64,000 nucleotides of DNA from Gallibacterium anatis DSM 16844 = F 149 (GTDB lineage Bacteria; Pseudomonadota; Gammaproteobacteria; Enterobacterales; Pasteurellaceae): NCBI RefSeq assembly GCF_000379785.1, contig NZ_KB903682.1, positions 1-64,000 on the forward strand, written 5' to 3'. Of this stretch, positions 61,478 through 64,000 are shown in pieces (position 1 is the stretch's first letter; each line of letters begins with the position of its first letter). The notes under the pieces were generated by a model. It was not told the DNA's origin, made no database searches, and saw nothing but the letters and a program-made list of their open reading frames with translations. The position numbers were made by a program, and so were the translations under genes.

Positions 61478-64000
61478 ATGGTTATCCCTTATTTACCAAG
61501 TCATCAGCAACTTGATCCTTTAGTAAAGCAATACTTAGAACAACTCCAATATCAAGGCTTTAGCGGCGATATCGCTTATCACTATGCTGATCGGCTCTCT
61601 CTGGCGACAGATAATAGCGTTTATCAACAACTCCCTCAAGCACTGCTCTTTCCGAAAGAGATTGCAGACATTGTCCGCCTGACCAAACTTGCACAACGCG
61701 ATCAATTTAAAACCTTAAAATTCACACCGCGTGGCGGCGGCACCGGCACTAACGGACAATCATTAAACAGCACTATCATCGTTGATCTCTCTCGTCATAT
61801 GAATCAAATTTTGGAACTCAATGTGAAAGAACGTTGGGTGCGTGTACAAGCAGGCGTAGTTAAGGATCAACTGAATCGTTTTTTAAAACCGCACGGGCTT
61901 TTCTTTTCTCCGGAACTTTCCACCAGTAATCGTGCCACACTGGGCGGAATGATTAATACTGATGCGTCAGGGCAAGGTTCATTGCAATACGGCAAAACGT
62001 CAGATCACGTGCTAAGTTTGCGTTCAGTGCTGATTAATGGGGATATTTTAGATACGGAAAGCATTGATTGCGATCAGTTTGAAGATAATATTGCTGCCGC
62101 AAATCTTTCTTCTACCGGCAAGCAAATTCACCAACAGGTTGCACAACTGTGTCGCCAATATCGTCCACAAATTCTTGCGGATTTGCCACAGCTTAACCGT
62201 TTTATTACCGGTTATGATTTAAAACACGTCTTTAATGATGACCTATCTCAATTTAATTTAAGCCGAATTTTGACCGGCTCAGAGGGCTCGCTTGCTTTTG
62301 TTTGTGAAGCCAAACTCAATTTACTGCCAATTCCTCAATATCGCACTTTGATCAATATTAAATATCGTTCCTTTGATGCAGCATTAAGGCACGCTCCGGC
62401 AATGGTTGCGGCAAAAGCGCTTTCGGTGGAAACGGTTGACTCAAAAGTCTTGAACTTAGCAAAACAGGATATTATTTGGCATTCCGTTTCTGAATTATTA
62501 AAAGAAGAAGACAATGCGCCGATCCTAGGCTTAAATATTGTCGAATATGCCGGCAACAATGAGCATTACCAGCAACAACAAGTACAACAATTATGTCAAC
62601 GCTTGGATCAGGCTATCGCTACGCAACAAAATGATGTTATCGGCTATCAAGTTTGCAGTGATTTAGCTTCGATTGAAAAAATTTATGCGATGCGTAAAAA
62701 AGCGGTCGGCTTGTTAGGCAATGCCAAAGGGCGTGCCAAACCAATTCCATTTGTTGAAGATACTTGTGTACCACCGGAAAATCTTGCCGATTACATTACT
62801 GAATTCAGAGCCATTCTAGATAAGCATCATCTTGAATACGGTATGTTCGGTCACGTTGATGCCGGTGTTTTACACGTCCGGCCCGCACTTGATCTCTGCG
62901 ACAGCGAACAGGTCAAATTATTTAAATCCATTTCAGACCAAGTTGCCGATCTTACTCAAAAATATGGCGGTTTAATTTGGGGGGAACACGGTAAAGGTGT
63001 ACGTGGGGAATATAGTCGAAAATTCTTTGGTGAACAACTTTGGCAGGTGTTACAACAGGTAAAAACATTATTTGATCCAGACAACCGCTTGAATCCGGGC
63101 AAAATTTGTAAACCGTTAAATTCAGACACTAAAATGTTTGAGGTTCTCTCCCCAATGCGTGCCGACTATGATCGCCAAATTCCGGTTAAAGTTAAAGATC
63201 AATTCCGAAGTGCAGTGAATTGTAACGGTAACGGACTTTGTTTTAATTTTGATGTTGACAGCGTAATGTGCCCTTCAATGAAGATTAGCCGCAACCGAGT
63301 GTTCTCACCGAAAGGGCGTGCCGCATTAGTGCGTGAATGGTTGCGATTGTTGGCTCAAGCCGGGGTTTCCGCCGATCAACTCAATTTTGAGAAGAGTGAA
63401 ATTAAATTAACTGATTTTATTGCGAAAATTCGTCATCGTTTCAGTAAAGAGCATCAAGATGATTTTTCTCACGAAGTCAAAGCGGCAATGGATACTTGTT
63501 TATCCTGCAAAGCTTGTGCCAGCCAATGTCCGATTAAAATTGATGTGCCGGAATTTAAAGCGAAATTTCTACATCTCTATCATCAACGTTATATGCGTCC
63601 GCTTAAAGATTATGTGGTAGCAAATGTTGAAACTATCGCACCATTAATGGCGAAAGCACCGACCTTTTTTAATGCTGTTACAGCGCATCCGTTCAGTCAA
63701 CGTATCGCGCGTAAAATGATTGGAATGGTTGATTTGCCGCAGCTTTCTGTGCCGTCATTACAACAACAGTTGGTTGAAATCCATTACACCGATCACTCAT
63801 TGGAGCAACTAGAACAGCTATCACAAAAACAACGTGAAAAAATGGTATTTATCGTTCAAGATCCGTTTACCTCTTTTTATGATGCCAAAGTAGTGGCGGA
63901 TTTTGTACGTTTAAGCAAAAAATTAGGTTTTGAAGCGGTCGTCTTGCCGTTCCGCCCTAACGGTAAAGCCCAACACGTTAAAGGTTTTTTAACACGATTC
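61478..64000 (+). CDS. ydiJ: FAD/4Fe-4S D-2-hydroxyglutarate dehydrogenase YdiJ (partial, runs off the window)
   Basis: E. coli YdiJ is about 1018 residues and oxidises D-2-hydroxyglutarate. The first 841 codons are present here. In order: FAD-binding PCMH domain with FTPRGGGTGTNGQ and TLGGMINTDASGQGS, an FAD-oxidase C-terminal domain with GHVDAGVLHVRP and WGEHGKG, and a ferredoxin domain with CNGNGLCF and the cluster motif CLSCKACASQCPIKIDVP starting at residue 674. AAGG precedes the ATG. Closely related to E. coli YdiJ along the whole visible length. The cysteine-rich C-terminal domain lies outside the window. Confidence 0.95.
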   Translation, partial: MVIPYLPSHQQLDPLVKQYLEQLQYQGFSGDIAYHYADRLSLATDNSVYQQLPQALLFPKEIADIVRLTKLAQRDQFKTLKFTPRGGGTGTNGQSLNSTIIVDLSRHMNQILELNVKERWVRVQAGVVKDQLNRFLKPHGLFFSPELSTSNRATLGGMINTDASGQGSLQYGKTSDHVLSLRSVLINGDILDTESIDCDQFEDNIAAANLSSTGKQIHQQVAQLCRQYRPQILADLPQLNRFITGYDLKHVFNDDLSQFNLSRILTGSEGSLAFVCEAKLNLLPIPQYRTLINIKYRSFDAALRHAPAMVAAKALSVETVDSKVLNLAKQDIIWHSVSELLKEEDNAPILGLNIVEYAGNNEHYQQQQVQQLCQRLDQAIATQQNDVIGYQVCSDLASIEKIYAMRKKAVGLLGNAKGRAKPIPFVEDTCVPPENLADYITEFRAILDKHHLEYGMFGHVDAGVLHVRPALDLCDSEQVKLFKSISDQVADLTQKYGGLIWGEHGKGVRGEYSRKFFGEQLWQVLQQVKTLFDPDNRLNPGKICKPLNSDTKMFEVLSPMRADYDRQIPVKVKDQFRSAVNCNGNGLCFNFDVDSVMCPSMKISRNRVFSPKGRAALVREWLRLLAQAGVSADQLNFEKSEIKLTDFIAKIRHRFSKEHQDDFSHEVKAAMDTCLSCKACASQCPIKIDVPEFKAKFLHLYHQRYMRPLKDYVVANVETIAPLMAKAPTFFNAVTAHPFSQRIARKMIGMVDLPQLSVPSLQQQLVEIHYTDHSLEQLEQLSQKQREKMVFIVQDPFTSFYDAKVVADFVRLSKKLGFEAVVLPFRPNGKAQHVKGFLTRF

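Noticed and set aside
1-64000. tRNA, rRNA, CRISPR arrays, insertion sequences or prophage structural genes
   Set aside because: None was seen: no T-loop motifs in clover-leaf context, no regularly spaced repeats, no transposase or phage structural proteins.

Overview
The window looks like chromosomal DNA of a member of the Pasteurellaceae (Gammaproteobacteria). Evidence: AT-rich sequence, proteins closely resembling Haemophilus and E. coli orthologues, an OmpA/P5-type porin, an sdaC-sdaA pair, a TAXI-TRAP transporter, and a lysine riboswitch on an NhaC-type transporter. I cannot name the genus. It is mostly housekeeping sequence. I see no tRNA, rRNA, CRISPR array, insertion sequence or intact prophage.

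Layout. 1-4.9 kb: possible 3' end of an outer-membrane protein gene, thiI, then xseB-ispA-dxs. 5-8.8 kb: a LysE exporter divergent from a LysR regulator, pykA, sixA. 8.9-13.4 kb: glnD, map, erpA, a YacL-family gene. 13.5-16.3 kb: serine uptake and deamination (sdaC-sdaA). 16.35-17.33 kb: a three-gene islet (XRE regulator divergent from a small membrane protein and a lipoprotein) around a compact two-operator control region. 17.4-19.6 kb: ilvIH. 19.8-21.6 kb: a riboswitch-controlled, probable lysine transporter. 21.8-22.2 kb: hns. 22.5-32.1 kb: the glycogen cluster, transcribed malQ-glgB, glgX, glgC, glgA, with malQ and glgB joined in one reading frame.

32.4-35.5 kb: isochorismatase-family hydrolase, an unknown membrane protein, smrB, prmB. 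35.5-38 kb: codBA under a PurR-type operator. 38.1-44.4 kb: gloB, recD, recB. 44.5-50.4 kb: a YchN-like protein, a purine permease, YbjD (OLD-family nuclease), LysO, an AI-2E family permease, and folX with an in-frame stop. 50.5-54.6 kb: UspA-like protein plus TAXI-TRAP transporter. 54.8-59 kb: truC-yqcC divergent from a Zn-ribbon gene, queF and ppnN. 59-64 kb: bioD-like, ompA, and ydiJ, which runs off the right edge.

How genes work together. Lysine balance is represented by a riboswitch-controlled importer, a LysE-type exporter and LysO. IspA and Dxs both serve isoprenoid synthesis. The glg genes build and debranch glycogen, but no glgP lies next to them. CodB/CodA and the AzgA-type permease handle base salvage. 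RecB and RecD are present without RecC.

The least ordinary items are the XRE/membrane protein/lipoprotein islet, the malQ-glgB fusion sitting on an A6 tract, the nonsense codon in folX, a long hairpin present twice at gene ends, the near absence of the two classical Pasteurellaceae DNA-uptake motifs, and an orphan multi-spanning membrane protein near 33.5 kb.
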